A DNA stretch of 64,000 nt, taken from contig NZ_AYSJ01000002.1 of NCBI RefSeq assembly GCF_000517265.1, forward strand, positions 33,472 through 97,471. The letters run 5' to 3'. The DNA comes from Photorhabdus khanii NC19 (lineage in GTDB: Bacteria; Pseudomonadota; Gammaproteobacteria; Enterobacterales; Enterobacteriaceae). The notes beneath the pieces were generated by a model. It had not been told where the DNA came from, searched no databases, and saw only the letters and a program-made list of their open reading frames with translations. This document shows positions 19,148 through 32,475 of this stretch, piece by piece. The position numbers and the translations under genes were made by a program. How positions within the stretch are numbered: position 1 is the first letter of the stretch; every line of letters starts with the position of its first letter.

Positions 19148-20524
19148 TTAATTTCTCAGTAACAGATAGATACTCTCGTCACCGCGAAGAATATTCAGCG
19201 CTATTACCGGAGGTTTAGAATCAATAACTTTGCGCAGTTCGTTAATGTTCTGTACCCGTTCATTATTGATCCCAACAATCAGGTCACTTTTCTGTAAACC
19301 AGACATCGCCGCAGGTGAGTTTTGCATGACACTATCGATTTTCACACCGAGAGTCCCTTTCACTTCGCCATTACTGAGAGTTGCGCCTTGCAGGGCAAGT
19401 GTTAGGTTTCCAGCTTTGGTGGTTTGACCTTCACTGTTTTCCAGAATAACGGAAACTTCCATTGGTTTGCCTTTACGCAATAAGCCAATTTTAATTTCTT
19501 TACCTGGCACAGTTGTACCAATTTTGGCTTTCAGTTCAGCAAAGCTATTGATCTTCTTACCATCAACAGAAACCAGAATATCGCCGGATTTAATCCCTGC
19601 TTTCGCTGCCGCGGATTTTGGTAATACTTCACTGACAAATGCACCGCGCTGGGCATCAATATTGAATGCTTTGGCGATATCGGCGTTCATTTCAGTACCT
19701 TTGATACCGAGAATACCGCGTTTGACTTCACCATGAGCAATAAGCTGCTCACTCAGGGTTTTTACCATATTACTTGGGATGGCAAAGCCGATACCGATGT
19801 TACCGCCGCCTGGAGCCAGAATTGCGGTGTTGATACCAATCAACTCGCCATTCAAATTAACCAGTGCTCCACCGGAGTTACCACGGTTAATCGAGGCGTC
19901 GGTTTGGATAAAGTTTTCCAGCCCTTCGAGATTCAGACCGCTGCGTCCTAACGCCGAGATAATTCCTGAAGTCGCAGTTTGACCAAGACCGAACGGATTA
20001 CCCACCGCCACAGCAAAATCACCAACCCGGAGCTTATCGGAATCGGCTATTGTGATTGCCGTTAAATTTTTGGCATCTTTCAGTTGCAGCAAGGCGATGT
20101 CAGTTTGAGCGTCGCGACCTAACAGTTTAGCTTCATATTCACGCCCATCGTTCAATTGCACACGGATTTTATCCGCATTCTCAATAACGTGATTGTTGGT
20201 CAATATATAACCTTTGGCAGCGTCAATGATGACACCTGAGCCAAGCCCCTGAAATGGGCGGGTACTTTCACGGCCCATTGGCAGATTCGGGCCAAAGAAG
20301 AACCTGAACTCTTCCGGTATACTCTGCTCCTGTTGTACCTGAGTACCGGAAACATGCACGCTGACAACTGCCGGCAATACTTTCTCAAGCATCGGAGCGA
20401 GGCTTGGCAGCTCCTGACCGGCAATAGCAGCAGGTAAAGCAGCGCTACTGATGGCAGGAACGGAAGCTACGGATAACCCGATACTGATTGCTAACGCACT
20501 AAGGAATAAGTTTTTTCTTTTCAT
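19148..20524 (-). CDS. degQ: Periplasmic serine endoprotease DegQ
   Basis: 458 residues (E. coli DegQ 455). The signal peptide ends near ISSA-ALP. Catalytic triad: His112 (TNNHVI), Asp142 (QTDIALL) and Ser217 (NRGNSGGAL). Two PDZ domains follow, at about residues 265-350 and 375-455. It degrades and chaperones misfolded envelope proteins. The short Q-linker and length favour DegQ over DegP, as does the proximity to degS and zapG. Confidence 0.96.
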   Translation of the reverse strand: MKRKNLFLSALAISIGLSVASVPAISSAALPAAIAGQELPSLAPMLEKVLPAVVSVHVSGTQVQQEQSIPEEFRFFFGPNLPMGRESTRPFQGLGSGVIIDAAKGYILTNNHVIENADKIRVQLNDGREYEAKLLGRDAQTDIALLQLKDAKNLTAITIADSDKLRVGDFAVAVGNPFGLGQTATSGIISALGRSGLNLEGLENFIQTDASINRGNSGGALVNLNGELIGINTAILAPGGGNIGIGFAIPSNMVKTLSEQLIAHGEVKRGILGIKGTEMNADIAKAFNIDAQRGAFVSEVLPKSAAAKAGIKSGDILVSVDGKKINSFAELKAKIGTTVPGKEIKIGLLRKGKPMEVSVILENSEGQTTKAGNLTLALQGATLSNGEVKGTLGVKIDSVMQNSPAAMSGLQKSDLIVGINNERVQNINELRKVIDSKPPVIALNILRGDESIYLLLRN

Positions 20525-20765
20525 CTAATTTCGTTCTCTTGTATACCTAAGCCAGAAGGCTAATAAGTTAATTCGGGCAAGTTGCCATGATTACTCTATG
20601 ACTGTTAATTATTAAGTAAAGTTCATCTGGCAAACAGACTTGGCACGATTTTTTACAAGGATTTACATGATTGAAGAATAAAAAAACAAAACTTTTTGCG
20701 GATAGAGAAGAGATCTTGCCTTTGGAATTAATGCTGTGGCACAAAACATGCCACAGCAGAAATAG

Positions 20766-21170
20766 TTACTGGTTTTTTTCATTAACCGGGCGGAACAGGC
20801 CGGAAGCGCCATCAGAGTAATCTCTTGGAGGCATTTTAACCGGAGCCTGATCATTATCTGCTTCTGATTCAGTCAGTCGATAATTGAATGGATTTTCTTG
20901 TACTGGCATATTCGGCATCAGCTCGTGAGAGCTTTTGGCCATATGCTGATACAACTGGCGATAATCGCGGGCCATATTGTCGAGTAATTCTGCACTGTGG
21001 GCAAAATGGCCGACTAATTCTTTACGGTACACTTCCAGTTCTGATTTATTATTCTCCAGTTCAGTTTGTAAGGCTCCCTGCTGGCGCAGCTTAGTGTTAC
21101 CAAAGCGCATGACTAGCGCTCCGATAACAAAACCCACCACTAATCCAATCAGTGCATACTCCCAAGTCAT
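20766..21170 (-). CDS. zapG: Division/envelope protein ZapG (YhcB, DUF1043)
   Basis: 134 residues. One N-terminal membrane segment (MTWEYALIGLVVGFVIGALVMRF) is followed by a long coiled coil (residues 30-85), the conserved NPFNYRL stretch and a disordered tail. YhcB/ZapG is an inner-membrane protein linking division and elongation. It lies between degQ and zapE, divergent from zapE, as in E. coli. Confidence 0.94.
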   Translation of the reverse strand: MTWEYALIGLVVGFVIGALVMRFGNTKLRQQGALQTELENNKSELEVYRKELVGHFAHSAELLDNMARDYRQLYQHMAKSSHELMPNMPVQENPFNYRLTESEADNDQAPVKMPPRDYSDGASGLFRPVNEKNQ

Positions 21171-21390
21171 AGCTACTCCTTCATCAACATCGTTGTTCAG
21201 CAGAATGTTTCACTTAATTATCGTCACTATAACCGTTAATCTAGTTAGAGTGGAATATTGATCATGATTTACATATTGTTTGTAGACCTTATTTTGAACC
21301 TTATTGTAGACAATTGATCTGGTGATAAGGTCAATCTGAATCATAAAAACGATAAAAAACGGGCAATTATTTTTTAAGGATTGTTTTGTC

Positions 21391-22521
21391 ATGCCATCAT
21401 TGATTATCCCTTCATCATTCTATCAAAAAGCCCTTTCTAAGGGGGAATACCAGCCAGATGATGTCCAACGTCGTGTCGTTGCTCAATTGGATGTTATTCA
21501 CTATGCCCTGATTAATACTTCTTCCGGCCATCCAGCGAAGCGAAAAAGCTTGAAAGGGCGACTGAGTAAATTATTAGGCAAACAGACTTCAACGACCTGT
21601 ACACCTGTTCAAGGGCTTTATATGTGGGGTGGGGTTGGCAGAGGGAAAACGTGGTTAATGGATATGTTTTACCAGAGTTTGCCAGGTAAAAGAAAACTGC
21701 GTTTGCATTTTCATCGCTTTATGCTGCGGGTGCATGAAGAATTAAAGGTGTTGCAAGGGCATGAGGATCCGCTGGATATTGTCGCGGATGGTTTTAAAGC
21801 AGAAACCGATGTGCTCTGCTTTGATGAATTCTTCGTTTCTGATATTACTGATGCCATGATCCTTGGCACATTGTTGGAGGCTCTGTTTGTCAGGGGGATC
21901 ACGTTGATTGCAACGTCTAATATTCTTCCCGATGAACTCTATCGTAATGGTTTACAGCGAGCTCGTTTTTTACCTGCGATTGAGCAGATTAAAAAATATT
22001 GTGACGTAATGAATGTGGATTCAGGTATTGATTATCGGCTGCGTACTTTGACACAGGCTCATCTCTATTTCACACCGCTGAATGAAGATAATGAACGGGC
22101 TATGGATCGAATATTTATCCGTTTGGCGGGTAAAAGCAGTGAGCAAGCCCCGATATTGGAAATTAATCATCGGCAGATGCCGGCAATTCGTAGTGCCGAT
22201 GGTGTATTGGCAATTGGATTTAAAGTTTTGTGTGAAGATGCCCGTAGTCAGATGGACTACATTGTTTTATCAAAACTTTATCACACCGTTTTGTTATATC
22301 AGGTTCCGGTGATAATGTCTGGTAATGAAAATGCTGCTCGTCGTTTTCTGGCGCTGGTTGATGAATTCTACGAGCGTCGGGTAAAACTGATAATTAATGC
22401 CGCGGTACCGATGGAACAGATTTACCAAGGGGTTTTGCTGACTTTCGAATACCAGCGTTGCTTGTCCCGCTTGCAGGAAATGCAAAGCGAAGAATATCTG
22501 AAATTACCTCATTTGCCTTAA
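21391..22521 (+). CDS. zapE: Cell-division ATPase ZapE (AFG1/YhcM family)
   Basis: 376 residues. An AFG1-like P-loop ATPase with Walker A GVGRGKTWLMD and Walker B VLCFDEFFVSDITDAMIL, then the sensor TSNILPDELY and RARFLPAIE. ZapE is recruited late to the constricting Z ring and destabilises FtsZ bundles. The 220-nt divergent region with zapG is AT-rich and probably holds both promoters. Confidence 0.96.
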   Translation: MPSLIIPSSFYQKALSKGEYQPDDVQRRVVAQLDVIHYALINTSSGHPAKRKSLKGRLSKLLGKQTSTTCTPVQGLYMWGGVGRGKTWLMDMFYQSLPGKRKLRLHFHRFMLRVHEELKVLQGHEDPLDIVADGFKAETDVLCFDEFFVSDITDAMILGTLLEALFVRGITLIATSNILPDELYRNGLQRARFLPAIEQIKKYCDVMNVDSGIDYRLRTLTQAHLYFTPLNEDNERAMDRIFIRLAGKSSEQAPILEINHRQMPAIRSADGVLAIGFKVLCEDARSQMDYIVLSKLYHTVLLYQVPVIMSGNENAARRFLALVDEFYERRVKLIINAAVPMEQIYQGVLLTFEYQRCLSRLQEMQSEEYLKLPHLP

Positions 22522-22603
22522 TCTTGTGCTTATCCTGTATATTTCGGACTAAAGTTGATTTTAAATAATTCAAATTGGGGTCGATTTTTATTTGTGACTT
22601 CTC

Positions 22604-22609
22604 TATAAT
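22604..22609 (+). promoter_or_regulatory. -10 box of the rplM-rpsI promoter
   Basis: Consensus TATAAT with TCGATT 17 nt upstream. It leaves a leader of about 160 nt before rplM, within which L13 autoregulation could act. Confidence 0.55.
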
Positions 22610-22769
22610 CTTGCGACCCCACGTTACAGCAATGTTTTTTTTCCCAAAAAACTTGCATAGTGCCGGCATAGGCTATTCGAAGGGGTAGGTTTGCTGGACA
22701 AGAGTCGTGTGAACCTCAGCAGTTTCTGAACCTTGAGTGTTCACCAACGTGTAACTTATTATTGGGTAA

Positions 22770-23204
<435 letters not shown>

Positions 23205-23216
23205 TCGGGATTATAG

Positions 23217-23612
<396 letters not shown>

Positions 23613-23643
23613 TTTTTTGTCTTTATGGCAATTACTTAATGTT

Positions 23644-23670
23644 AAAACCCGTCTTTATGGCGGGTTTTTT
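23644..23670 (+). terminator. Terminator of rplM-rpsI
   Basis: AAAACCCG/CGGGTTTT stem with a TCTTTATGG-type loop, then a T-run; 32 nt after the rpsI stop. Confidence 0.85.
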
Positions 23671-23902
23671 ACTTAATTATCCATACACTTCCCCCAAAAT
23701 GTACAAAATCTGGTAAACTAGTGCCAATTTTTGCCTCATCCATTTATCTGCTTACTATCTGAACGATAGCCATTGTGTCGAGTAGCGCATTCCGTATTCA
23801 CCGTTGCGGCGCAGAAACATAAGGGGTGAGAATGAGTGAGTAGGAATAGTCGTTATAGCGTGGGACTATTCATTCCTTTTTTAGATAAACTTGGAGGTTT
23901 TC

Positions 23903-24544
23903 ATGGCTGTCGCTGCCAACAAACGTTCGGTAATGACTCTGTTTTCAGGCCCGGCCGACATTTTTAGCCATCAAGTGCGAATTGTACTGGCGGAAAAAGG
24001 TGTCAGTGTTGAAGTTGAACAGGTTGAGGCCGGTAATTTGCCACAGGACCTTATCGATCTGAACCCTTATCAGACAGTTCCGACTTTGGTTGACCGTGAG
24101 CTGACGCTGTATGACTCCCGCATCATTATGGAATATCTCGATGAGCGTTTTCCTCATCCGCCATTAATGCCAGTGTATCCGGTTGCCCGTGGTTCCAGCC
24201 GTTTGATGATGCACCGCATTGAGAAAGACTGGTATTCCCTGATGCACACTATTGAGAAAGGTAATTCTCAGGAAGCCAATGCTGCCCGTAAACGATTAGC
24301 AGAAGAATTGCTGGCAGTAGCGCCAATATTTAAAGAGATGCCATTCTTTATGAGTGAAGAATTCAGTTTGGTTGATTGCTATCTTGCCCCTTTACTATGG
24401 CGTTTACCTGAACTGGGTATAGAGTTACCGAGTTCTGGCACCAAAGATTTACAAATTTACATGCAGCGTGTCTTTGAACGTGATGCATTCCTGGCTTCAT
24501 TAACAGAAGCTGAACGTGAAATGCGCTTGCAATCCAGGAACTGA
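23903..24544 (+). CDS. sspA: Stringent starvation protein A
   Basis: 213 residues with a glutathione-S-transferase fold: N-terminal thioredoxin-like part (MTLFSGPADIFSHQVRIVLAEKGV, NPYQTVPTLVDRELTLYDSRIIMEYLDERFPHPPL) and a helical C-terminus. SspA binds RNA polymerase and regulates stationary-phase and acid genes. The ATG at 23903 follows a GGAGG SD; sspB starts 3 nt after the stop. Confidence 0.97.
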   Translation: MAVAANKRSVMTLFSGPADIFSHQVRIVLAEKGVSVEVEQVEAGNLPQDLIDLNPYQTVPTLVDRELTLYDSRIIMEYLDERFPHPPLMPVYPVARGSSRLMMHRIEKDWYSLMHTIEKGNSQEANAARKRLAEELLAVAPIFKEMPFFMSEEFSLVDCYLAPLLWRLPELGIELPSSGTKDLQIYMQRVFERDAFLASLTEAEREMRLQSRN

Positions 24545-24547
24545 TTT

Positions 24548-25057
24548 ATGGAGTTGTCTCAAATGTCTCCTCGTCGTCCTTATTTGTTGCGTGCTCACTA
24601 CGAGTGGTTACTGGATAATGATATGACTCCATATCTGGTTGTAGACGTGACTTTACGTGGAGTAAATGTACCAATGGAATATGCCCGTGATGGGCAAATT
24701 GTGCTGAATATAGCGCCGAGAGCTGTTGGTAATCTTGAGTTAACCAATGATGAAGTACGCTTCAATGCCCGTTTTGGCGGTATGCCCCGTCAGATTAATG
24801 TACCAATGGTGGCGGTTCTCTCTATTTATAGCCGTGAAAATGGGGCAGGAATGATGTTTGAGCCTGAAGCAGCTTATAAAGATGAATATCTTTTTGAGTC
24901 CACTTCAGGGAATGATAAAGCTGGCGCTTCTGCGACAGATAACCTGGTATTAGTTACGGATACCCTCCGCGATGCTGAAGATAATAGTGGAACTTCACCC
25001 GATGATGAGCCACCAAAACCGACAAGAGGGCGTCCTGCTTTACGGGTAGTAAAATGA
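24548..25057 (+). CDS. sspB: ClpXP adaptor SspB
   Basis: 169 residues. The conserved substrate-binding domain (SPRRPYLLRAHYEWLLDNDMTPYLVVDV, NIAPRAVGNLEL, FNARFGG) is followed by an acidic disordered linker and the ClpX-binding tail RGRPALRVVK. It tethers ssrA-tagged proteins to ClpXP. The linker differs from E. coli in sequence but not in role. Confidence 0.97.
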   Translation: MELSQMSPRRPYLLRAHYEWLLDNDMTPYLVVDVTLRGVNVPMEYARDGQIVLNIAPRAVGNLELTNDEVRFNARFGGMPRQINVPMVAVLSIYSRENGAGMMFEPEAAYKDEYLFESTSGNDKAGASATDNLVLVTDTLRDAEDNSGTSPDDEPPKPTRGRPALRVVK

Positions 25058-25105
25058 GCGCTAACAAGGGGGCAACTTGCCTCCTTATTTTTTCAAATTT
25101 ATTGA

Positions 25106-25618
25106 TTAAAATTCCACATTGTAGGCTTTCTCTAGCTCCCAGAAACATTCTTCTACTCTGTTTTTAACTTCGTAGTCTGTGATAGACCCTAAGCTCTTTC
25201 TGACTTTATTGACAAACTCTATTTTATTCTCTCTGGTCTCAAGTTCTGGCGGAATTGTACAGATATCAGACAATGATATGTTATTTTCTTTATCAGCAGT
25301 AGCAAGGACATCAACGGGATTATTAATTAATGCCATAGAGAGTGCGTATTGCATCTCTTTGGAAAAATCCAGATGTATAGTTTGAGTTAATTTAAAAGCC
25401 AGTTTTATCCAGTCACGGTCACCAGTAGTAATTTTGTGAGTAATTTCTTGTCTGGCTCCCGTCTCCCCTAATTCTGCAACAACAGAGTTGATACCTCTAT
25501 TGATAATCTCTTTGTTAATATTATCGGGTGTAACGTTTTGTGACAATGCAAGCGTCGGAAGAGTAGTACCAGTAAGCAACGTTAAAGACAAAAAAATTAG
25601 AGCTTTTATTATTTTCAT
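25106..25618 (-). CDS. Secreted protein of unknown function
   Basis: 170 residues. A clear signal peptide (MKIIKALIFLSLTLLTGTTLPTLA, cleavage near ALS) precedes a mature domain of about 145 residues that is mostly helical and charged. Two cysteines (in SDICTIPPE and EECFWELE) could pair. ATG 25618 has the better SD (GGA, 7 nt away) than an in-frame ATG two codons upstream. I do not recognise the family. It is convergent with sspB and separated from gltD by 226 nt, and is absent from this position in E. coli, so it is a lineage-specific insertion. Confidence 0.7.
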   Translation of the reverse strand: MKIIKALIFLSLTLLTGTTLPTLALSQNVTPDNINKEIINRGINSVVAELGETGARQEITHKITTGDRDWIKLAFKLTQTIHLDFSKEMQYALSMALINNPVDVLATADKENNISLSDICTIPPELETRENKIEFVNKVRKSLGSITDYEVKNRVEECFWELEKAYNVEF

Positions 25619-25844
25619 TAACATTTCCAGGATTTATAGTTTAGTAAGCATAGTGTTACCTGAGTCGGATAGCTGGTAAAATCCACTCTGATAAGATGAA
25701 ATGTACCTAAATGTTAATTATGACAGTAATAAGTACGGAATGTTCAATAAGCACATTCACTCTTTATATAAAAATAGTCCAGCTAATATAAATTATCGAG
25801 ATGATAATAGGAAGGTTTGGGAGCTGGAAAGCTCCCTTTGTTTA

Positions 25845-27272
<1,428 letters not shown>

Positions 27273-30200
27273 TTACTGCGCTTGAATTCGCAACTCTGCG
27301 GAAGAACGACTGCGATGTCCCAGCAGGGCTTTTACATCACTGGATTTTGCTTTCACAAGTGCAAATTTGCTCAACCACTGTTGCCAGTTAGCAAGAATAT
27401 CTTCACCGCGCTGGGAACCGGTCAGGAGAACGTGTTCAGTGATAAGTCCTCTCAAATGTTCTTCGTGAATAGCTAAGGTCTCTACTGCCAGAACTTCTAC
27501 CAGCTCTGGGTTAACCCGTTTGCGGAAATCATCATTTTCATCCAGAACATAGGCAAAACCGCCGGTCATTCCTGCACCAAAGTTTATTCCGGTGCGTCCG
27601 AGAATGCAGACGATACCGCCTGTCATATATTCACAGCCATTATCTCCGATACCTTCGACAACGGTAATAGCACCTGAATTGCGAACAGCGAAGCGTTCTC
27701 CGGCACGTCCAGCAGCGTATAACTTGCCTCCGGTCGCCCCATACAGACATGTGTTGCCAATGATGGTTGCCTGATGGCTTTTGAAGGCAGAACCGACAGG
27801 TGGGTGTATGACGATGCGGCCACCGGCCATACCTTTACCAACATAGTCATTGGCATCACCGATAAGTGTCAGCTCCAGACCGCCGGCATTCCAGACACCA
27901 AAACTTTGACCGGCAGTACCATTGAAATGAATTTTTATTGGAGCAGCGGCGACGCCCTGATTACCATAGCGGGCAGCGATAAAGCCAGAAAGAGAAGCCC
28001 CGACTGAACGATCGGTATTACGGATATCAAAATAGAAAGTTTTACTTTGTTGGTTCTCAATATAACTGGAGGCTTGAGCTAATAAGTTTTTATTCAATGT
28101 GCCATTATCAAATGGCGGGTTATTTTCAGTGCAATATAACGTTTTGCCCTGATGGGGTTCAGCTGTTGCCAAGAGCGGCTCAAGATTTAATTTGCTCTGT
28201 TTTGCTGAAATGCCTGCCAATACTTCCAGCAGCTCAGTTCGGCCTATTAAGTCAGTCAGATTTCTGACCCCTAATTCCGCCATGATCTCTCTGGTTTCAC
28301 GAGCGATAAAATGGAAGTAATTTATTACCCGCTCAGGCAATCCGTGGTAATGGTCGCGGCGTAATTTCTCATCTTGCGTTGCAACACCGGTTGCACAGTT
28401 ATTCAGGTGGCAGATACGCAGATATTTGCACCCAAGGGCAACCATGGGGCCGGTGCCGAAACCGAAACTTTCAGCACCAAGAATGGCTGCTTTGATAATG
28501 TCCACGCCGGTTTTCAACCCGCCATCTACCTGTAAACGGATCTTATGGCGCAATCCGTTGGCAACCAGAGCCTGTTGAGTTTCCACTAATCCCAATTCCC
28601 AGGGGCATCCGGCATACTTCACTGATGACAATGGACTGGCGCCAGTACCGCCATCGTAACCTGCGATAGTAATTAAATCGGCATAAGCCTTGGCAACACC
28701 CGTTGCAACGGTACCAACGCCTGGCTCTGAAACCAGTTTTACTGAGATCAGCGCATTGGGATTGATCTGCTTTAGATCGAAAATCAACTGAGCCAGATCT
28801 TCAATAGAATAAATATCGTGATGCGGTGGTGGAGAAATAAGTGTTACGCCTGGTACGGAATAACGTAGTTTTGCAATATACGGTGTGACCTTATCACCCG
28901 GTAATTGCCCGCCTTCTCCAGGTTTAGCACCTTGGGCCACTTTAATCTGAATCACATCAGCGTTGACCAGATAGGCAGGTGTTACACCGAACCGGCCGGA
29001 AGCAACTTGCTTGATACGGGAAACTTTTTTTGTACCATAACGTGCGGGATCTTCTCCGCCTTCACCGGAGTTGGAAAAGCCACCCAGCGTATTCATTGCT
29101 TCAGCCAGAGCTTCGTGTGCTTCAGGGCTTAATGCCCCAATCGACATTGCGGCGGTATCAAAGCGTTTAAACAGCGCTCCGGCGGGCTCCACTTCTTCAA
29201 TGGGGATAGGTTCATCTTTTGTTTTTATCGCCAGCAAATCACGGATTGTGGTCACTGGACGCTGATTAACCAAGCGGCTATATTTCAAATAATCGCTGTA
29301 TTCGCCACTGTGAACCGCAGATTGTAGTGTGCTTATGACATCCGGGTTATAAGCGTGGTATTCGCCGTTATGTACATATTTCAGTAACCCTCCCTGATCA
29401 ACTGGATGGCGGGGAAGCCATGCACGTTTGGATAAGTTTCTCAGGTCCTGTTCAAAATCGCTGAAGTTAGCACCACCAATCCGGCTGACAACACCATTGA
29501 AGCAAAGCTCAGTTAATTCAGAATGTAAGCCGACAGCTTCAAACAGTTTAGAGCAACGATAGGAGGCGATAGTCGAGATGCCCATTTTCGACATGATTTT
29601 ATATAGCCCTTTATTAATGCCATTGCGGTAGTTGAGCATGACATCAGCATAGGGTTTATTAATCGTGCCATTATCGACCATTTTGGCCAGTGATTCGTAA
29701 GCCAGATAGGGATAGATAGCGGTTGCACCAAATCCCAGCAGCACAGTGAAATGATGTGGATCACGGGCACTCGCAGTTTCTACTATCAGGTTGGTATCGC
29801 AGCGCAGGTTTTTTTCCACCAAACGGTGCTGAATGGCCCCGACAGCCATAGGAGCCGGTATGGGTAACTTCTCCTGCGTAATATTGCGGTCAGATAATAC
29901 CAGCAATACTGCACCATCTCTGGCGAGCTGTTCAGCCTGGTCACACAATGCAAACAGCGCATTTTGCAGATGAGTTTCCTGCGGATTGAAAGTTAAGTCT
30001 ACGTGTTCTGCACGATAGTGCGGACTTTGCTGTGTTGTTAATTGATGAAAATCAGAGTAGAGCAGAATAGGGGATTTAAAACTTAACCGATGCGCCTGTC
30101 CCTCAGCTTCACAAAATACGTTCATCTCCCGTCCAATGCAGGTGGTGAGAGACATAACATGCGCTTCGCGTAGTGGATCAATTGGCGGGTTAGTGACTTG

Positions 30201-31730
30201 AGCGAATTGCTGACGGAAATAGTCATAAATAATCCGTGGACGGCTGGAAAGTACAGCAAACGGCGTATCATCACCCATTGATCCCGTCGCTTCCTGACCA
30301 TTCTCTCCCAAGACCCGGATAATTTGATCCAGTTCTTCATTACTGTAGGCAAATTGTTTTTGATAAACCGCCAGTGATTGATCGTTCAGATCCCGGTGAC
30401 CAGCCTGATCTTCCAGTAATTCTTCAAATGGGATCAGGCGCTTGACGTTTTTATCCATCCATTCTTTATAGGGATGGCGGCTTTTCAGGTCATTGTCTGT
30501 TTCTTCTGCATGAAGGATACGGCCTTGGCGGGTATCAATTACCATGAGTTCACCGGGGCCGACTCGTCCCTTTTCTACGACTTCGTCAGGCTGATAATCC
30601 CAGATGCCGACTTCGGAAGCACAAGTGATCAGCTTATCTTTAGTAATGACATAACGTGCCGGGCGTAAGCCATTACGATCCAGATTACAGGCAGCATAGC
30701 GGCCATCTGACATGACGATACCGGCAGGACCATCCCAGGGTTCCATGTGCATAGAGTTGAAATCAAAGAAAGCGCGCAGATCCTCATCCATATCAGGATT
30801 GTTCTGCCATGCCGGCGGGACCAGCAACCGCATAGCACGGATTAAATCCATTCCGCCATTGAGAAACAGCTCCAGCATGTTATCCAGCGAGCTGGAGTCT
30901 GATCCTGTTTCGTTGACAAAAGGAGCCGCAGATTGCAGATCAGGGATAAGCGGGGTTTTGAATTTATAGGCTCTTGCCCGTGCCCACTGGCGGTTGCCGG
31001 TAATGGTATTTATTTCACCATTATGAGCGAGATAGCGGAAAGGCTGTGCCAATGGCCAACGTGGTACGGTATTGGTTGAGAAACGCTGATGGAACAGGCA
31101 GATTGCTGATTCTAATCGTAAATCAGCCAGATCAGGATAGAAACGGGGTAAATCTGCCGCCATGCACAGCCCTTTATAGATGGTCACCAGATTGGACAAA
31201 CTACAAACATAAAAATCACTGTCGCTGATGCGTTTTTCTATCCGGCGGCGGGCAACGAATAAACGGCGTTCTAAATCACGGGCACGCCAGCCAGCAGGAG
31301 CATTAACAAAAATCTGTTCGATACGGGGGAGGCTGGAAAGGGCGATTTCTCCCAGAATATCACTGTTGGTCGGTACTTCACGCCAGCCAACGACTGACAG
31401 CGTTTCATTTTGCAGCTCCTGTTCGACTATTTCCCGGCAGTTTTGGGCAATCTGAGGATCCTGGCTGAGAAATAGCATACCGACTGCATAATTGCGGGCT
31501 AAACGCCATTCGTGCTCTTGTGCGACCATCCGAAAAAAACGGTCGGGTTTTTGCAGCAATAAACCGCAACCATCGCCGGTTTTACCATCTGCCAGAATTG
31601 CGCCACGATGTTGCATTCGTGCCAGTGCATGGATAGCGGTACGGACTACTTTGTGGCTTGGCTCCCCTTCAATATGGGCTATCAGTCCAAAGCCACAGTT
31701 ATCCTTTTCTTGAGATTTGTTATACAGCAT
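27273..31730 (-). CDS. gltB: Glutamate synthase large subunit
   Basis: 1485 residues. An 11-residue propeptide precedes the catalytic Cys12 ([14 protein letters not shown]) of the class II glutamine amidotransferase domain. The central and FMN-binding synthase domains follow ([38 protein letters not shown]), then the C-terminal GXGXG beta-helix. The ATG at 31730 is chosen because it leaves the conserved propeptide and has a GGGGAGG SD; the ORF is open 33 codons further upstream. Confidence 0.98.
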   Translation of the reverse strand: MLYNKSQEKDNCGFGLIAHIEGEPSHKVVRTAIHALARMQHRGAILADGKTGDGCGLLLQKPDRFFRMVAQEHEWRLARNYAVGMLFLSQDPQIAQNCREIVEQELQNETLSVVGWREVPTNSDILGEIALSSLPRIEQIFVNAPAGWRARDLERRLFVARRRIEKRISDSDFYVCSLSNLVTIYKGLCMAADLPRFYPDLADLRLESAICLFHQRFSTNTVPRWPLAQPFRYLAHNGEINTITGNRQWARARAYKFKTPLIPDLQSAAPFVNETGSDSSSLDNMLELFLNGGMDLIRAMRLLVPPAWQNNPDMDEDLRAFFDFNSMHMEPWDGPAGIVMSDGRYAACNLDRNGLRPARYVITKDKLITCASEVGIWDYQPDEVVEKGRVGPGELMVIDTRQGRILHAEETDNDLKSRHPYKEWMDKNVKRLIPFEELLEDQAGHRDLNDQSLAVYQKQFAYSNEELDQIIRVLGENGQEATGSMGDDTPFAVLSSRPRIIYDYFRQQFAQVTNPPIDPLREAHVMSLTTCIGREMNVFCEAEGQAHRLSFKSPILLYSDFHQLTTQQSPHYRAEHVDLTFNPQETHLQNALFALCDQAEQLARDGAVLLVLSDRNITQEKLPIPAPMAVGAIQHRLVEKNLRCDTNLIVETASARDPHHFTVLLGFGATAIYPYLAYESLAKMVDNGTINKPYADVMLNYRNGINKGLYKIMSKMGISTIASYRCSKLFEAVGLHSELTELCFNGVVSRIGGANFSDFEQDLRNLSKRAWLPRHPVDQGGLLKYVHNGEYHAYNPDVISTLQSAVHSGEYSDYLKYSRLVNQRPVTTIRDLLAIKTKDEPIPIEEVEPAGALFKRFDTAAMSIGALSPEAHEALAEAMNTLGGFSNSGEGGEDPARYGTKKVSRIKQVASGRFGVTPAYLVNADVIQIKVAQGAKPGEGGQLPGDKVTPYIAKLRYSVPGVTLISPPPHHDIYSIEDLAQLIFDLKQINPNALISVKLVSEPGVGTVATGVAKAYADLITIAGYDGGTGASPLSSVKYAGCPWELGLVETQQALVANGLRHKIRLQVDGGLKTGVDIIKAAILGAESFGFGTGPMVALGCKYLRICHLNNCATGVATQDEKLRRDHYHGLPERVINYFHFIARETREIMAELGVRNLTDLIGRTELLEVLAGISAKQSKLNLEPLLATAEPHQGKTLYCTENNPPFDNGTLNKNLLAQASSYIENQQSKTFYFDIRNTDRSVGASLSGFIAARYGNQGVAAAPIKIHFNGTAGQSFGVWNAGGLELTLIGDANDYVGKGMAGGRIVIHPPVGSAFKSHQATIIGNTCLYGATGGKLYAAGRAGERFAVRNSGAITVVEGIGDNGCEYMTGGIVCILGRTGINFGAGMTGGFAYVLDENDDFRKRVNPELVEVLAVETLAIHEEHLRGLITEHVLLTGSQRGEDILANWQQWLSKFALVKAKSSDVKALLGHRSRSSAELRIQAQ

Positions 31731-32238
31731 AGTGTGAACCTCCCCAGGTTCTGTCCGACTCTCACAGAAACTCACAGAAATTTGTGAGATGAATATTTTT
31801 ACAGGCGTCTGAATTGCGCCCTCAATCAACTGCCACCTGTCTATTGACTATGAACAGGCGGTACTGAAATGGTATTGTGTCACTGCATAATTATGGTGCA
31901 GATGAGGATCTGACGGATGATTTCTAGTGACTTCTCAAGTTAACGAGAAATGCAGATCAGGTCAAATATAGCTGGGATAAGATAAATACAGGCAAAAAAT
32001 AGAGTTAATTATATGATTTATAAATAAAAAAATTAATATGAAAGTTGTGTGATATAGATCATGTTAGAATTTTAATGTGAGTTATATCACTAATATTAGT
32101 GTAATATCTGTTTTGTATATACTGTTAAATGTTTATTTTTTGGATTTAAGTTCCGACAAATATAAACTAAATGGAATTAATATATATTTTTATTTTTTTA
32201 TAAGAATAAAGTTTTATCTTTTTGTGGTTATTAAAAGA
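31731..32238. other. gltB-arcB divergent intergenic region, AT-rich
   Basis: Holds the promoters of gltB (left) and presumably arcB (right). Two CTCACAGAAA copies and a following TTTGTGAG form a small direct/inverted repeat at about 31761-31789 in the gltB leader. Otherwise only AT-rich DNA. Confidence 0.4.
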
Positions 32239-32370
32239 GTGAAAAAGAATTTTATGCTCATTTTGTCAATGAATTTGATTATTTATTCATGCTTAGATTG
32301 TGCGAAAAGACCGGCAGGGGTAAAAAGCCAGAATAATGTTTGGGAAGTCCTCATCAAAACTATTAAATAA
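32239..32370 (+). CDS. Possible small lipoprotein upstream of arcB
   Basis: A GTG-started ORF of 43 residues: MKKNF, a hydrophobic stretch, then LIIYSC resembling a lipobox, and a short polar tail (AKRPAGVKSQNNVWEVLIKTIK). The SD is weak and the region is AT-rich. The signal-peptide shape is the only support, so this may be chance. Confidence 0.25.
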   Translation: MKKNFMLILSMNLIIYSCLDCAKRPAGVKSQNNVWEVLIKTIK

Positions 32371-32475
32371 TACTATTGTTTTACTCGATCAACAATTTCT
32401 GTATTCCTTCAACGAAGTAGCGGACTTTTTACGGTATGATTCGGATTGGTCATATTTAACGGGAGTCTTTATGAA

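Noticed and set aside
32077..32238. N-terminal part of a 97-codon plus-strand ORF upstream of arcB
   Set aside because: AT-rich, low-complexity Tyr/Ile/Phe composition with no SD; only the 3' part from 32239 has any gene-like feature.
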